From: Medicago truncatula
Lineage: Eukaryota; Streptophyta; Magnoliopsida; Fabales; Fabaceae
Assembly: GCF_003473485.1 (NCBI RefSeq)
Contig: NC_053043.1
Location: 7,946,001 to 8,010,000, forward strand
DNA: 64,000 nt
Direction: 5' to 3'
Below are positions 44,499-57,517 of this stretch, piece after piece. The translations under genes and the position numbers were made by a program. The notes below the pieces were generated by a model. The model was not told the DNA's origin. It made no database searches and worked only from the letters and a program-made list of their open reading frames with translations. Each line of letters begins with the position of its first letter. Positions within the stretch are counted from its first letter, which is position 1.

Positions 44499-47400
44499 TT
44501 AACACCTCCACCAAGGTGAACCAGCTCTGTGAAAGTGTTCATCATCATCCCATGAAATTTGGCAAGCTTGAAGTCCAATTGCAACACTAGGCTCTTTTCC
44601 ATGTTGTGCAACCCAGTTTATAACAGCCGCTTCTTTTTCACTCTCACTAGGGAAATCTTTCTTGTATTTTCCAAATGGATTAAGTCCAGGATTTATCATC
44701 TCTGCAACTGCAGCTGGCATATACATAGTATCACCAACTAATGGTGCCTTACAAGCAGCAAATTGAGCTCGAATCTGCATTAAAATTGAAGTCATTATAT
44801 CAGTAAAAACAGTAGTTTTGTTTTCCTAAAAGATAATTAGATAAAAGAAATGTAAGAAAGTTTTCTTTGTTCATTCATTATAAATTTAAATAGTGCTAAA
44901 TGGGAACCAGCTGGTTCGCCATTCAGATAAAAGAATCTGAAAATTGAATTGGCTGATACCATTAGAAGATATAAACTTCCAGAAAACAAGTGGAGGGGAG
45001 CGATATATTAAAATTGAAACACTCCTTGGCAATTAACACAAATATAGCCTAATATTAGATCCAACAATTGCTAGAATAATAGATTTTGTCTTTACAACAA
45101 TGATTTATAGCAGCCAACAGATTGCTTCACTACTAAAGGCAGCTGGTCAACAGGCTATAGCTGATGAAGGCATATAGCACAAAAATACATAAAACAAAGC
45201 AGGCAATAAATCACTTTTCAATTTACCAGAAGATAAGAATTTATCAATCAACTGTGTTTTCATTATTTTTTTGAATTGATCATTCGTATCTATAATCTAT
45301 CATATGTCTTAAGAATCAACAAAAGAAAAATGCAAATATTACATTAAAAGACAGCTAACAGACCTGATGAGTTCGACCAGTAAGAAGGTTGATTTTGCAC
45401 TCATACGCGTAATCTTGAGATGGCCACCCACAGTCTTCAACACAATACTCATCTTGAACAACACTAGTTGGCCAGGGAATCTTTCTGCATTCTATGACCT
45501 CAAGTTGACAAAGAAGCCATCCCTTGATAAAATCTGCACTCAATAAACATACGGGGTTCAATCACAATACAAGACCCTTATCAGGAAAACTTTTACCAAT
45601 TCCTCGAAGCAAACAAATGATTTAAAGTTTAACTGTACATAAGAAACTAGAAATGCATTTGCCCATTGACACATCATGTTGTTGTTTGGAGTCCATTGGG
45701 TTGGGTGAACACCTATTCAAATTCTACTCAATCAAAAATAAAAATGATAGAAGTTGATTAGGTAGCTGATTTCTATCTTGGCTAATGCACTTAACTTAAT
45801 CATATGGTCAAAACTTTATGATATCACAATTCCTTAGTGCAGTATAAAGCTGATATATTATCCCCAAGCGCATCACTATGTCTTCCATTGTCAACTCTTT
45901 GCATTTAGTCTTTTCAGGGAGTGGAATATTGAATATCAAGCATAGGCAAAGCTAATGTCACAAACAAGTCATGCTTTCACTAATATCATGAATCATGCAG
46001 TTGGCTTCTCCCACTGAAGTTTCTCATAATACATAATCAACGAAAGTACACATATTTACTAAACTATTTTATTTCAAGTTCTCAAACAATCTTTAGCTAA
46101 GAACTCCAATTTGTGTAGTTACCTTCCGAAATAAGTCGAGGGGCCATGTTAATAGGACGCATATAGTGGTTAATGATTCCAGTTGGTATAGGACATGCTG
46201 CAAGAGCAAGATAGAGCTTCTTCACTTTTTTCTCCTGAAGAAAATAATTTAGTATTCAATAATTTGCACATTCACTTGGAGTGAAAAGAACTCTTTCAAA
46301 GAATGAATCCTCATCTCACGTAGAACTGTAGAAGATTGCTCTAGTATAAACTATGAAATAAGTTCATGAGTTACCCGTATTTTGCCATGAAAGACAGAGC
46401 AATACTCTTTATTCCTAGCTAATACTACACTGCACGTAAATAACAATATATTACATTCTCTATCAAATCCAGAATGACAAGCAACACTAATTTATTTAAA
46501 CATAGGCATTACCAGCCTTCTGTGCAGTTATCAATCTGATGGGTAGTCATCAAAGGTGTTGTCAATCCCAAGGCACGAGTTGCAAAGGTTGCACAACTTT
46601 CTTCAATGTTGTCTGTAGTGCCACCAACCTGACAAAAATTAGAAAATGATAGATTGCAAAGAAACTTTAGGCAGTCATATCAATAAATTTCAAGACAAGT
46701 CTTATAGAATATTAAATTCGTGACATTCCGAATTAGGAATCTAACACTATATCTCATTCAAAACTAGTAAACATATCGCAGACAATGCTCAAAATTTATC
46801 TCCATCTACTGAACATCAAGCCCCAAAACGATAAATCTTGAGATTGCTCTATCTTTACGTAACAGTAATTTGCAATACCGTTATTGCTTGATAAGGACTT
46901 CAAGTTAGTAAACCTTGAAGCCTATCAAACGAATGGAGGAATCTAATACTAGCCTATTAGGAATCAGAATACACATTAAAATTTCACCTTGTGTGTAGAC
47001 AAACAATAATGTTGGACACAATCTTTCAACACTTTGATGAAGACATTCAGGGGTCCTAATTAGGAACCATAAGGGGTGTTTTTATTTCAAGTAGGAGTAT
47101 TTTAGTATTTTTTGCAATAGCTCCACCCACCCTTATACTAGACTCCTTTGAAACATAAGGGGTCCCTAAATATAAGCCTCATTACGAATTTCTAGATACA
47201 TTTAATACCACCAATTTGTATTGGAATATGAAAAGTCAAAATTGAATGCATCTATACACAAAGTAATTCAGTAATAGTCATAAAATAAAATGCACACATT
47301 AGTTACACTACCAGCTAGACTTAATATTTGAAAAGTGTCAAAGGGTCTTATGAATAGGGACAGAGGAGTATGAAATTTACAGGACTTATCACTGTTGACT

Positions 47401-48756
47401 ACAATCTAAAATTTCATAACAATTCTATAAGTATCCTATAAGGGGGTTAATAGCTTTTCTGAGTTCATAATGTAGGATAGATTACATACTGAAGTACCAG
47501 CAGGTTTATCCAAAACGACGTATGATTCCTTCACAGCTATGATCCTTGATCTCCAGTCAATCTCATAGGACCTAAAAAGAACTTTCAAATGTCAAACATT
47601 ATCATATCATGCCTCTATAATAACAACGAAAATGCAAATCTAACGAACATCTCAACGTACCTAGGAAAACGCTTAGGGTGCACGTGCACTCGCAAATATG
47701 TTCCTGGTTCAACAAATTGATCCACATCAGTTACACGGAACGTTTTCTGTGCTTCTCTTATAGTTTTTCCTTTGACAGAAGCTCTTTTTCGCACAACCAG
47801 TGGTTCAGTTACTTCTTTAAAAACCCTAATTTGCTCTTCAGTAGCATTAGGAGGAGGTTTCGGACAAACAAGAGCGAAATACACAGCTCCGAATTGAATC
47901 AAATCCGCAACAAACCTTCACAAAATAAAACTTAGGGTCTAAACCAATTTTCATGAAGTTAACAATAAAACTTCATAGATGAACTTCGTACTTACAAATG
48001 AGGAAGATTCAAAGCTTTACAAATGTATTCTAATACAGGTCCTTCTTCTGTAACAACTAAGTGTTCGATTCTTGGTGGAGATTTGTGTGTTGGACATGGA
48101 AGCAATCGATCATACTTAGGGTAGCTTGGAGAAAAAGCAAGTGTCAATATCAAACAAAAAATGTGTAAGCGGTAGAAAGTGCTGAAATGTAAACACTAAG
48201 GGCCTGTTTGGATTGGCTTATTTGAGCTTATCTATTGACATAAGTTGTGTGAGACTGTTAGAAAGAACTTTTGAAAACAGCTTATGGACATTGTTCATAA
48301 GTTGTTTTCAGCTTATTTTCATAAGTTCTCCAAGATAGCCTGTAAAAATAAAACTTACACGACAACAATTTGATTTAATTTTATCTTTTGCAATAGAAAT
48401 AGCTTATTCATAAGTGCTTATCAAGATAAGGATTGTGCTAAAAAGCTGTTTATCCAAACAGAGCCTAAGTAAGAGCTGAAAATAAAAACTGTGAATGTTC
48501 CAACAGGAAGAAAGTGATAGTGAATGTACCTATTAGAAGAAGAGGTAACTGTTAGGTTTACAGCGTCGGTTGTTGAAGATTCGGTTTCACCGGCGATTGC
48601 CGTGAAACTGTTGTGTGAACTCCGACAACGCAAACGAAACGCGTGGTTGGTGAGGTGTTTGGTGAGTGAAATGGGAATTGCACGCGCCGCTGCCGGAACG
48701 GCGAGGGTACGGCAGCTCCCGGCGAATAACATTGACGCCACCGCAACGGAACACAT
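44499..48756 (-). CDS. RluA-family RNA pseudouridine synthase
   Basis: Nine exons on the minus strand: 48756-48530, 48124-47996, 47915-47661, 47571-47490, 46628-46513, 46429-46375, 46234-46123, 45533-45364, 44774-44499. They encode 473 residues from the ATG at 48756; an in-frame ATG at 48849 would add 31. The Ala/Ser/Arg-rich start suggests an organelle targeting peptide. An S4-like segment (VRKRASVKGKTIREAQ..TYLRVHVHP in parts) precedes the catalytic domain. The catalytic loop reads HQIDNCTEG with Asp264, instead of the usual HRLD..TSG; this variant fits the plant 'RNA pseudouridine synthase 7' group. Later motifs are INLLTGRTHQIRAQ and QACQISWDDDEH, ending in PWWRC. The enzyme isomerises uridine in RNA. 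Target RNA and compartment are not known from sequence. Exon phases all agree and introns are GT-AG. Confidence 0.94.
48200..48465. mobile_element. Tourist-like MITE in intron 1 of the pseudouridine synthase gene
   Basis: It begins GGGCCTGTTTGGATTGGC and its other end on the minus strand reads GGCTCTGTTTGGATAAAC. TAA flanks both sides (48197-48199 and 48466-48468), the 3-bp target duplication of PIF/Harbinger-type elements. A related copy sits in intron 9 of the deaminase gene near 56940-57150. Confidence 0.8.
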
Positions 48757-49034
48757 TTTCTCTTTTTGTTTTCGAAGTACTTCTTCAGTTACTGGTAGAA
48801 GTTGGTTTTGAATTTTTTTAAATTGCTCTTCTGGCCCCCAAATTTCCATTTTTACCCGTTTTTACCCCTAAAGAAACCGTTCGGGAGTTACGAATGAATT
48901 GTTCGGAAGATAACATTATTCAACAACAAATTTGTTTAAGAGTATAACTGAAATAATGAATAATTCATCTCGAAAAAGCATGTTTTCCATTTATATATTG
49001 TTATAGATTATTAGAAATCAAACTTAAAATCGTC

Positions 49035-49170
49035 CATAAGTCCTAACTCAATTGGTAAAATGCCGAAATTATTAAGCCGGACGTCATGATCGGGGTTCGA
49101 ACTCCGACACCTCCGTTTATGTGTGTGAGAGTTTATAATGACACTGTCATTTCGTCTATCTACCCAAAAA
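49035..49170 (+). repeat. tRNA-derived SINE-like sequence (type A)
   Basis: 'aagtcctaactcaattggtaaaat' in pieces is the A-box region, 'cggggttcgaactccg' the B box, followed by 'cacctccgtttatgtgtgtgag' and 'gtcatttcgtctatctacc', then an A-rich tail. The same family occurs at 28940 and 63258. Confidence 0.7.
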
Positions 49171-49288
49171 AAATCAAAAATCAAACTTCAAATCGTACGA
49201 AAAATGAATGATTATATGATTATTTAATTACTTATATTGAAAGTAATATTTTATTAAAACAATTACGATGTATAATTATGCTTTAAAA

Positions 49289-49293
49289 ACTAA

Positions 49294-49362
<69 letters not shown>
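49289..49362. repeat. TA dinucleotide microsatellite
   Basis: More than 30 TA units, followed by a short CA run. Such tracts vary strongly in length between accessions. Shorter TA runs lie near 11068, 32888, 49683 and 63417. Confidence 0.9.
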
Positions 49363-49370
<8 letters not shown>

Positions 49371-49750
49371 CATATTGGCGAAAAGACGGCACTCATATGC
49401 CTGTCTTTCCGCTCTTTTTACTGTGTTAAAACTTGTAAATTATGAACTATGTTTTTTTTATGAAATTTTGATTTTGATTTTGATTAAAACTAAAATATAA
49501 ATGTTTGTTGCTTTCTAGTTATAACAAACCAAATTAAACATGACTATCTATTTCAGTAACACCAATAACAATCTTTATTATAAAAAAAAAGTTGTTTAAG
49601 GGTATAATTGGGATAATAAAAAATTAATATAAATATACTCATTTAGTTTATTACATTGTTTAAATGATAAAGAGAAAACAAACATATATATATATATATA
49701 TATATATTCATATCGTGTTTGTTACATTTTTTTAATATTTAAATTTATTA
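49363..49750. other. Dispersed repeat fragment shared with about 8150 kb-scale region
   Basis: The phrase 'ggcgaaaagacggcac...ctttccgctctttttactg' resembles 'agcgaaaagacagacac...ttccgctctttttattg' near 8157-8200, and both are followed by 'tgaaat' and T runs. So a diverged repeat is present at both places (window positions about 8157 and 49377). No gene is seen. Confidence 0.4.
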
Positions 49751-49854
49751 TTATCTATTTGTTACATTACACGTGTTATTTGTATTGAAAATTAAGGGTA
49801 TTTCATATTTTAGTTCAAATATATAGTATAGATATATGTGTGTATGCGCTACTT

Positions 49855-49965
49855 GTTCAGCCTGTGAACTGTCTTGGAGGAGCATTTGTCTTGCGCTCTC
49901 TGTGAATGAAACTAGACGATGTTTTTCTGCTAAATTTGTGTAAACATCCTCAATCATATCTAGAG
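49855..49965 (-). other. Orphan exon-like fragment
   Basis: On the minus strand, after an AG near 49965, the frame reads MIEDVYTNLAEKHRLVSFTE and continues ARQMLLQDSSQAEQ before a GT donor near 49855. The composition is much more protein-like than the neighbouring DNA. I do not recognise the family and see no companion exons, so it may be a captured or relict exon. Confidence 0.35.
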
Positions 49966-49969
49966 CAAT

Positions 49970-52885
49970 ATCAATATCAAAAAATAAACGTATTATTCAA
50001 GCATTTCATTTAACACTTAAAGCACAATTCACAATATCTAAATTCCTAATTTAAATATGAACACTACAATTCACTAAAATTACAAACAAACAACTAAGCT
50101 AAACCCTAAACAATACATAAATCATTGCGGTTACTAATTTATCAGAAAATTTCTTCTCTTAATTTTAGCTTTCACTTATAGAGAATTTTCGCATTCAACA
50201 TTAAAGTTTTAACATGTATAGAGAAAAATGATCCCAAAAAGAACTACAAGACTAAAATATGGAATAATTATTTCATATTTTAGTTCGAAATAATATGGTT
50301 TTTAGATTGCATCAATAAATTAATGTTCAAGTGATTGATTGTGTCAATCTATTATTTTGGTGGTGATTAAAAAATAGAATAAATTGTACCCAAAAAAAAT
50401 AAGAATAAATAATTTCATTATGGATGGTCTCACCCACTTGCATGTTAAGAATTTAGAGTGTGATGTTGTTTGTTTTTTGGTTTGTATTGGTGGGGGCATT
50501 TTCATTTTGAACCCTTGTATTGTTTGGGGTTCTTTGCCATTGAGTACTTTTTGAGTATTTGTGTTTTGTTGATTGAGACGTTTAATATATTTCTGGCTTA
50601 TTGAAAAAAGCCAAATAAAAAGACATGAAAACTCGAATATTCTAAAATTAAATTAGTATGTAGAATGCAGTTATGGAAGCAAACCAACATTTATATTTGA
50701 TATGGTATATTGATATTGACTGAATTGAACTATCACTTACATTACATGGCCACCCAAAGATTTAGTCCAAGATTTACAGCTATTTCTAACGTATAAGGCA
50801 CCATGCACCATCAAAATTCTAGCTGTTACCCATTGTACGTGGGAAATGGTCCCAACTTGTACTCTTGTTTCTTATTTATAGGGTAAGCTAAATTACCATT
50901 AGGTAACTCAAGTGGTAATAGGAGTGTGATTAAAATAGAAAATTTAATTTAGCTAGCTATGGTTTTCTGCACTGTAATGTAATGAAAAAATTAAAAAATA
51001 TTGTAACTACGCCCATGACATCACATGCAGTGTCTACTCTGAAATTTCGTCTAGGCAATTTTGTGATCAATTTGTGAGATCATCTTTTGTCTCAATTCCA
51101 CACCAAATCCAAGACAAAAACAAAATAAAATCTACAGCATCTGTGTCTCTAGAGCACAAAATTCGACAGCACATTAACATTTTGTGACACATACCAATGA
51201 AACAACTCATTCATGTTGTAACTTTTCGATGGTACCAATCTCGTGTGTTTCAAAAGCTGATTGAGGTTTTCTCTTGTGTATATGTTCTGGATTCCAATGA
51301 AGATTGCACCACCTGCATATTCATATCTAATGGTTGATTTGGTCTAGATAAAACGACAATATTGAAAATGGATGTAAAAAGGTAAAGAGAAAATAGGATA
51401 AACAGTCTACTTAACTTAGCTGGTAAGGACAATGAGCTAGTTTAACTGAGCTAGTTTTCCATTTCACACAGATTAAGAAAAGTGTATAAAGGAAATAGAG
51501 AGAGAGAGAGAAAAAAAAAATAGTTTTGAGTGTCTTTTTCAAGTATTAGTGCATTCTTCTTTATCATAAATGTAAAGTAAAATATATTGAATTGAGAGTT
51601 GTGAAAGTAGTATTAATTAGAGTTATAATTGAAAAAAAGTAATTAATGTTGTATTGAAAAGTGAAATGGGTCAAAATTCTTAAAAAAACTTTTTTTTACA
51701 AATGTAAAGTCTGGGTCAAAATTTTTTATGGGACGGAGGGAGTATAATATATATAAAGTCTGGGTGACGAACCCCAGACACTATACCCCATTTTGAAAGA
51801 ATTTTGCAAGAGTACCCAAACAAAGTCAAGCATATTTAAGATTTTTCCTAATTTTATATTTTTGACCATTTGTTTATTCTTTTTAGATTTAAAAAATAAA
51901 AACTCAACCTCCAACCCCTAAGGACCGCCTTATTCTCATGATCAATTACATCGTCAAATATATTAGTATGTGTATGTCTATGTGCGCGCGTGTGCGTTTG
52001 CATGTGTGTTCTATATGTTGTCTATATTACTCAAAGTTTATGGGTCCGTCGCTGTGTAAATTCTCTACGATGGTAATGATATAAAAAAAATGGTGATTGA
52101 AAATTTAAAAAAAAAAAAAAAGGTTTGAGCAAATGATATTATGGGAAATTGATTACTTAGTCGTAATAAAATTGAAATAATGATAAAACTATTGAAGTTA
52201 TTAATTATACGACACTGTGTGGATAATAATTTACGTAAACACTGAAGTAATTAAGCACTAGTGGCAAAGGAAGAAAACGAAATAAAACCTACTAAATTGA
52301 AAAATTGAATGTTGAGAGGATGTTACGTGGAATAATCTGGTATAAATGTAGGGGGGACACATTTCTAGAGTCAAATTCTTACGTCTTTCCTTATATAAAA
52401 AAAATCATTTTGTCTTTTGAATACTGGACAGACCCACATGGATGATATGCACCCATAAGAAAATCAATGCATACTAGATTATGGTTTGTAGTGTCACTAT
52501 AGTGCAGTTGAGCCTGTAAATTGTAATATTTGGCAATATCTTAGTAAAATATGGGTCACATTCGACAAGTCATTCCTCGAAAGTTTGAGGAAAATGGTAG
52601 TTAGTTTCTGACTCAGACTAATGTCTCATTGGACTTCTTTTTCTATTCTTTTTTTTAGGTTTTTCTTATGTGTTTTTTACAAGAAAAAGTTTAGGCAACT
52701 TGAACGTAAAAATTACTTACAAATACTTAAAGTTAACACTAACAAAATAATTATAAACTATTTTCTTCGTCTTAAAATATAAGCAAAAATTAGTCAACAA
52801 AAGTTAACGTATTTGGTTCAAAATTTATATCAGATACATCAACTTATGTTGACTCATTTTTACAGAGGTCGTATTTAAAAAAAAA
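49970..52885. other. AT-rich intergenic DNA, no gene seen
   Basis: It contains a GA microsatellite (51497-51512) and one Stowaway-like end ('gggacggagggagta', near 51727-51744) without a visible partner. The frames at 51250-51432 and 51726-51914 (-) look random. Confidence 0.4.
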
Positions 52886-52889
52886 GTCT

Positions 52890-53060
52890 TGCTAATCAGT
52901 ACCCTCATGGCAATGATTAAAGAATCTACAAATAGAAATTTTGTTTTAGAAATGTAAGATTTTACTTTGGATAAAGTAATGATTGCACAACTTTTTCGTA
53001 AAAACTTACTTATTTTAAATTTTTAATTTTTAATCATTGCCCTTAGAACATTAGTTAGCA
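52890..53060. mobile_element. Small MITE
   Basis: 'tgctaatcagtaccctcatggcaatgattaa' in pieces at the left and 'ttaatcattgcccttagaac' then 'attagttagca' at the right form imperfect inverted ends of about 30 bp. A degraded relative is visible near 10570-10725 in intron 2 of beta-glucosidase copy A. Confidence 0.6.
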
Positions 53061-53446
53061 TTCTCCTTAAAAAAAAAAAAAAAATCCTTCTTATAAGAGT
53101 TCAACTCGCATTTAGATGAAATGAGTCAACTTTATAATAATTGTGTCATTTTTCATTGACTCTTATATTATTGTTATACACTTTTTTTTTTTTTTTTTTT
53201 TTACATTTTCATTAATATAGCTCTTGTTCTTTAAAAAAGATCTCATATTTAAATTTAAATAATAACAAAAAAATGCACAATCCTTAAAAAAGTTGGTTGA
53301 AGGCGTTTTACATGATGAAAACAATAATCATGTTTTTCTTTCAAAAAAAAGTTCTTGTTAACACTTCAATTTCCGATGCATTGAATGCATAATTTTTCAT
53401 AAAAATTTACTATTTAAAGTACTTAAAGTTTCCCAAAAAAATAATA

Positions 53447-53740
53447 CTACCTCCGTCCTTAATTATAAGATTTTTTTGTAAATTTTTTTTGTCTCTTTTT
53501 ATAAGACCATCTGCTATTTCCAACTGTATTAATTATTGTTTTACATACATGCCTCTATTTATTATACATGTTTTTCTTCAATCAGCAATAAATAATATGT
53601 TGAAAACATAAACCAACTCTCTCTCTTAAAGGATAAAATTGTAAAAACAATAGTAATTACAAACATATTTAATACAAATATTCACTATCTTAATTCCCGT
53701 TGTTTTTTCAAAAGGGTCCTATAATTAAGAACGGATGTAG
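53447..53740. mobile_element. Stowaway-like MITE
   Basis: The ends CTACCTCCGTCCTTAATTAT and, on the other strand, CTACATCCGTTCTTAATTAT are flanked by TA on both sides. The CTCCCTCCGT-like terminus and TA target are typical of Tc1/mariner-derived plant MITEs. Confidence 0.75.
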
Positions 53741-54033
53741 TAATTATGTTTTATACCGTGTTTTTTTTTTTTAAGGGAATGTTTTATACCGTGTGTTTTT
53801 TTTTTGAAACAAAAAATCAAATACCGTGTTCTTGTCTTGAAAATTGAACATTGATATAACAATTAACAATAGTTGAAAAAAAAATAGCATTTAATTTAAA
53901 GATAAATTGGAAATAATTTCATTAACATATTTTTTAAACATGTTTTATACCATGTTTTTGTTTATTTTTTAATTAACAATTTTGAAGTTTTTGTCGCTTA
54001 TATATGATACCATCAAAGGATTAACTCATTGTC

Positions 54034-54112
54034 CCTCGTGAGTTTAGTTCAATCGGTAGGGACAATGCATATAATATATACAAGGTTGGGGTTCAAAACC
54101 CGGTCACCATAA
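54034..54112 (+). repeat. tRNA-derived SINE-like sequence (type B)
   Basis: 'gtgagtttagttcaatcggtaggg' in pieces and 'ggggttcaaaacccgg' give A- and B-box-like blocks 45 bp apart, followed by an A-rich tail. It belongs with the copies at 8463 and 17765. Confidence 0.6.
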
Positions 54113-54510
54113 TAAAATAAAAAATTAACTCATTTATTTTATCATTAAAATAAAGTTCTTGTTAAAAAAAAAAATCATTAAAATAAAGTTCTTTAGCATT
54201 AAAATAAAGTTCTTGTAAATAAATGTTTTCGTGATACTTTTGAAGACTTAATCGATAAGTTTTCATAAAAAAAAAATGTATTAAATACTTGGAATTTATT
54301 AGTTTAATTTTTTAAAATAGTAATAATGTTTAAAGACACTCTTTGGTATTTCTTTAAAATAATAGAAATTGGATTTGTTGACCAAAAAAAAAAAAAGGAT
54401 TTGGGACCAATAATAAATCATGCTGCAGCTGTAGTTTTGCGTGAAACTTTCTGACTCATATACACGAGCAAGCATAGCAAAAAACACATCATCTTTCTTT
54501 CTTTTTCTTC

Positions 54511-54519
54511 TATATATTA
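54511..54519 (+). promoter_or_regulatory. Probable TATA box of the deaminase gene
   Basis: TATATATTA follows a CT-rich tract (tttctttctttttcttc) about 45 bp before the ATG at 54562. Confidence 0.45.
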
Positions 54520-54561
54520 GTGACGTTTCTCAACACAACAAATAATACCATACTCACAAAA

Positions 54562-57517
54562 ATGGAAAAGAATTGGTGTCTCTCAATGCCAAAGGTTGAA
54601 CTGCATGCTCACCTCAATGGTTCCATCAGAGTCTCTACACTCTTGTATGTACGTCACCCCTTCTTTTCTTTTTTTTCATAATGAATTAATTAATTATTAT
54701 CATTATAACATAAATGTTTTATTCACAGAGAACTTGCCAAGTCTTTGAATGAAACTCAAAAGGATGCTATAGATTTCTCTCAAGTCGAACATCTCATCAC
54801 CAAATGTATGTATTCTCCTGTTTGATTGTCAATATATATAAAACATTGCTAACATGTCACTCTCTTTTTTTGTTTGTGTTGTTTAATTTCAAGTTTTCAA
54901 TACCTTTGGTTGATATTGATTTTGATTTTTTTTTTTTATGAAGTTTGATTTTTAGACATATGTGTTGGCCTATCATTTGTGTCCTGTGTTTTGTGTTTGA
55001 TTTTGTTAACAAAAGGACAACACAAAATTCATCATATTAGGATAAGTATAGTCACAAAAGTCATATGAATTATTATATTTTTATTTTAGGAACATCATAG
55101 GCTTGCTTTAGAAGTATAGTTATAGACAAAACATGACTTGACTACTGGGTTGCATGCATTCTCTTCCTTTTGTCTAATTGTTGTTAGAATTTGTTTTGTT
55201 TTTATTAGTACCTCCATCCTTAAATATATGATATGTCGACTAAATATGAGAATTAAGAATGTTGATAGTAGTATTAAAGAGAATTGATTTATGTTTTTCA
55301 TCCAAGTATTTACCACAGAGTAAAAAAATGTTACTGCTGGGGATATGTTGGTAAAAATAATAATTAATGCAATTGAAAATTCGAATGGGATCTTATTAAC
55401 AAGAACGGGAAAATCTTAAGAGGGTCTTATATTTCTGGACGGATGTAAGCAAGTCTTATATGTGGCTTTGTTGTTACAGGTGATCTTACACTGACTGAAG
55501 TATTCCAATTGTTTGATCTAATTCACAATGTCATCACTGATCATAACACTGTTACAAGAATTACAAAAGAGGTATGGCTTCTTATTTACTATATGAATTT
55601 TTTTATTGCAAAAATTCATTGCAATTTCATTTGTACTAGTAATGATGATAATAGCTAAAAACAGGTCATTGAGGATTTTGCATCAGATAATGTTGTCTAT
55701 TTGGAGTTAAGGACTACTCCAAAGGTAACCTAGCAAGATCATTTTGCAATTCTACGCGTTGTTATTATTTGTTTCCATTACATTGAAATAGAGTTTGATG
55801 ATTGATCGGATAAAGAAAATGTTTGATTGTTTTCATTCAGAGAAACGATTCAATTGGAATGAACAAACGCTCGTACGTTGACGCTGTAATAGAAGGCTTG
55901 AGATCAGTTAGCTCGGTTGATGTGGATTTCATTCCAAAGACTGGAGATTCTAAATTTCTTACCAATGATAAATGCAATGGGAATTCTAGAAAAAGAATCA
56001 TTTTTAGGCTTATCTTAAGCATCGACCGCAGAGAAACAACAGAAGCAGCTATGGAAACTGTAAGCTAAAATTTGATAGTAATTTGACGAGTTTAAGTTTG
56101 TTTGATGCTTCTTTTGAACATATGATGTTTATTTGTTGCAGGTCAAGCTTGCACTAGAAATGAGGCATTTAGGTGTAGTTGGAATTGATCTCTCTGGAAA
56201 TCCAAAAACTGGTGAATGGTATAAAAATCTTATCCAGTACTGAAGTGTATAGAATTGCATTTTAGATTTTAGAAATTCATGCTTATACCTATTTTCATTT
56301 TGTATTTTGCAGGACTACTTATTTACCAGCACTGAAATTCGCGCGAGAACAAGGTCTTAATGTAACACTTCATTCTGGAGAGGTGAGTTATTCTTTAGAT
56401 CTTAACTCTTACATGAGTTTCGCGACTGATTTATTCTTCTGACTGACAAAATGTTTTTAGATACGCAATTCGAAGGAGATAAAAAATATGCTTGAATTTC
56501 ATCCCCAAAGGATTGGACATGCTTGTTACTTTGAAGATGAACACTGGAGAAAGTTGAAGTCTTCTAAAATTCCGGTTAGGCTTTCGCATGCTCCTTCAAT
56601 TAATTGAAGTAAGGTTTTCGATCAAATGTATAAATTATTTCATCTTGACTATTTTCAGGTTGAAATTTGTTTGACATCAAACATCAGGACATTCTCTGTA
56701 GCATCTATAGAAGTTCACCATTTTGGTATGTTCTTTTGCTTATGGTTTACATTGATGAACATGAATATAGAATCAATCAAAGAATTGTTTGTTTAACTTT
56801 ACAAAACATGTTGTAGGCTTTAAAGTGACTATAAGTTTTTTGGACAGTATTTATTTTATATTGCATATCAGTTATCCATTTTGAAGTCATTTCATATAGT
56901 TGTAAATAGACTTTTACTAAAGGATCAACTTCAACAAGTAGTTCATGTTTGGATAAACAACTTAATTAAGTGCTTTTAACATAAGTGCTTATGTATAAAC
57001 CATTTCTATAACAAAAGATAAAAGAAAATTGTTTTCATATAGATTATAAGCTGTTTTCATAAGCTATCACAAAGAGCTTATAAATAAGCAGAAAACAGCT
57101 TCTATACATGTCAAGTGTAGATAAGCTCAAATAAGTCAAACAAAACAGAAATGTAAAATGTAGTCTCTCTTAACACAATGTTCTTGTTCATGCAGCTTAT
57201 TTGTATAAGGCAAAACATCCTTTAGTCCTATGTACTGATGACACATGTGTATTCAATACAACTCTCTCCGAGGAATACAAATATGCTGCTGATTCATTTG
57301 GTAGGGCTTTTTATTTTTTTTTAATCTTGCAACTAGTTAATTAAATTCAAGCTAATTAACTGTTAAATGCATTTATTTTGTCTATTCTTTAGGGTTGGGA
57401 AGGTGGGAAATGTTTGAACTATCAAGGAATGCTGTGGAGTATATATTTGCAGATAATGGAGTGAAGAATGATTTAAGAAAATATTTTAATTCAGTGTCAA
57501 AGAATATGGAAGTGTGA
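54562..57517 (+). CDS. MAPDA: Adenosine-deaminase-like protein (N6-methyl-AMP deaminase type)
   Basis: Eleven exons: 54562-54644, 54729-54805, 55480-55571, 55665-55724, 55841-56059, 56142-56218, 56313-56382, 56461-56574, 56659-56725, 57196-57300, 57393-57517. They encode 362 residues, close to the ~355 I recall for the Arabidopsis protein. Zinc ligands are in VELHAHLNGS (His15, His17); the active site continues with DLSGNP (near 193-198), HSGE (Glu226), GHACYF (His246) and CTDDTCVF (Asp301, Asp302). Known members hydrolyse N6-methyl-AMP to IMP in the cytosol, clearing modified nucleotides from RNA turnover. The N-terminal pattern MPKVELHAHLNGSIR fits this ADAL group rather than classical adenosine deaminase. 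No targeting peptide is seen. A Stowaway MITE lies in intron 2 and a Tourist-like one in intron 9. A GTGAGT donor overlaps the stop, so a longer C-terminus is possible. Confidence 0.93.
55211..55445. mobile_element. Stowaway-like MITE in intron 2 of the deaminase gene
   Basis: It begins CCTCCATCCTTAAATATATG and its other end on the minus strand reads CATCCGTCCAGAAATATAAG. TA flanks both ends (55209-55210 and 55446-55447). Confidence 0.7.
56940..57150. mobile_element. Tourist-like MITE relative in intron 9 of the deaminase gene
   Basis: 'catgtttggataaacaactta' at one end and, on the minus strand, 'ctgttttgtttgacttattt' at the other, with internal 'cataagtgcttat' and 'aagctgttttcataagct' phrases, match the 48200-48465 element in style. 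The exact ends are uncertain. Confidence 0.55.

Noticed and set aside
47678..47935. 85-codon plus-strand frame
   Set aside because: Antisense shadow of exon 3 of the pseudouridine synthase.
48524..48811. 95-codon plus-strand frame
   Set aside because: It is antisense to exon 1 of the pseudouridine synthase, which is supported by frame continuity over nine exons.
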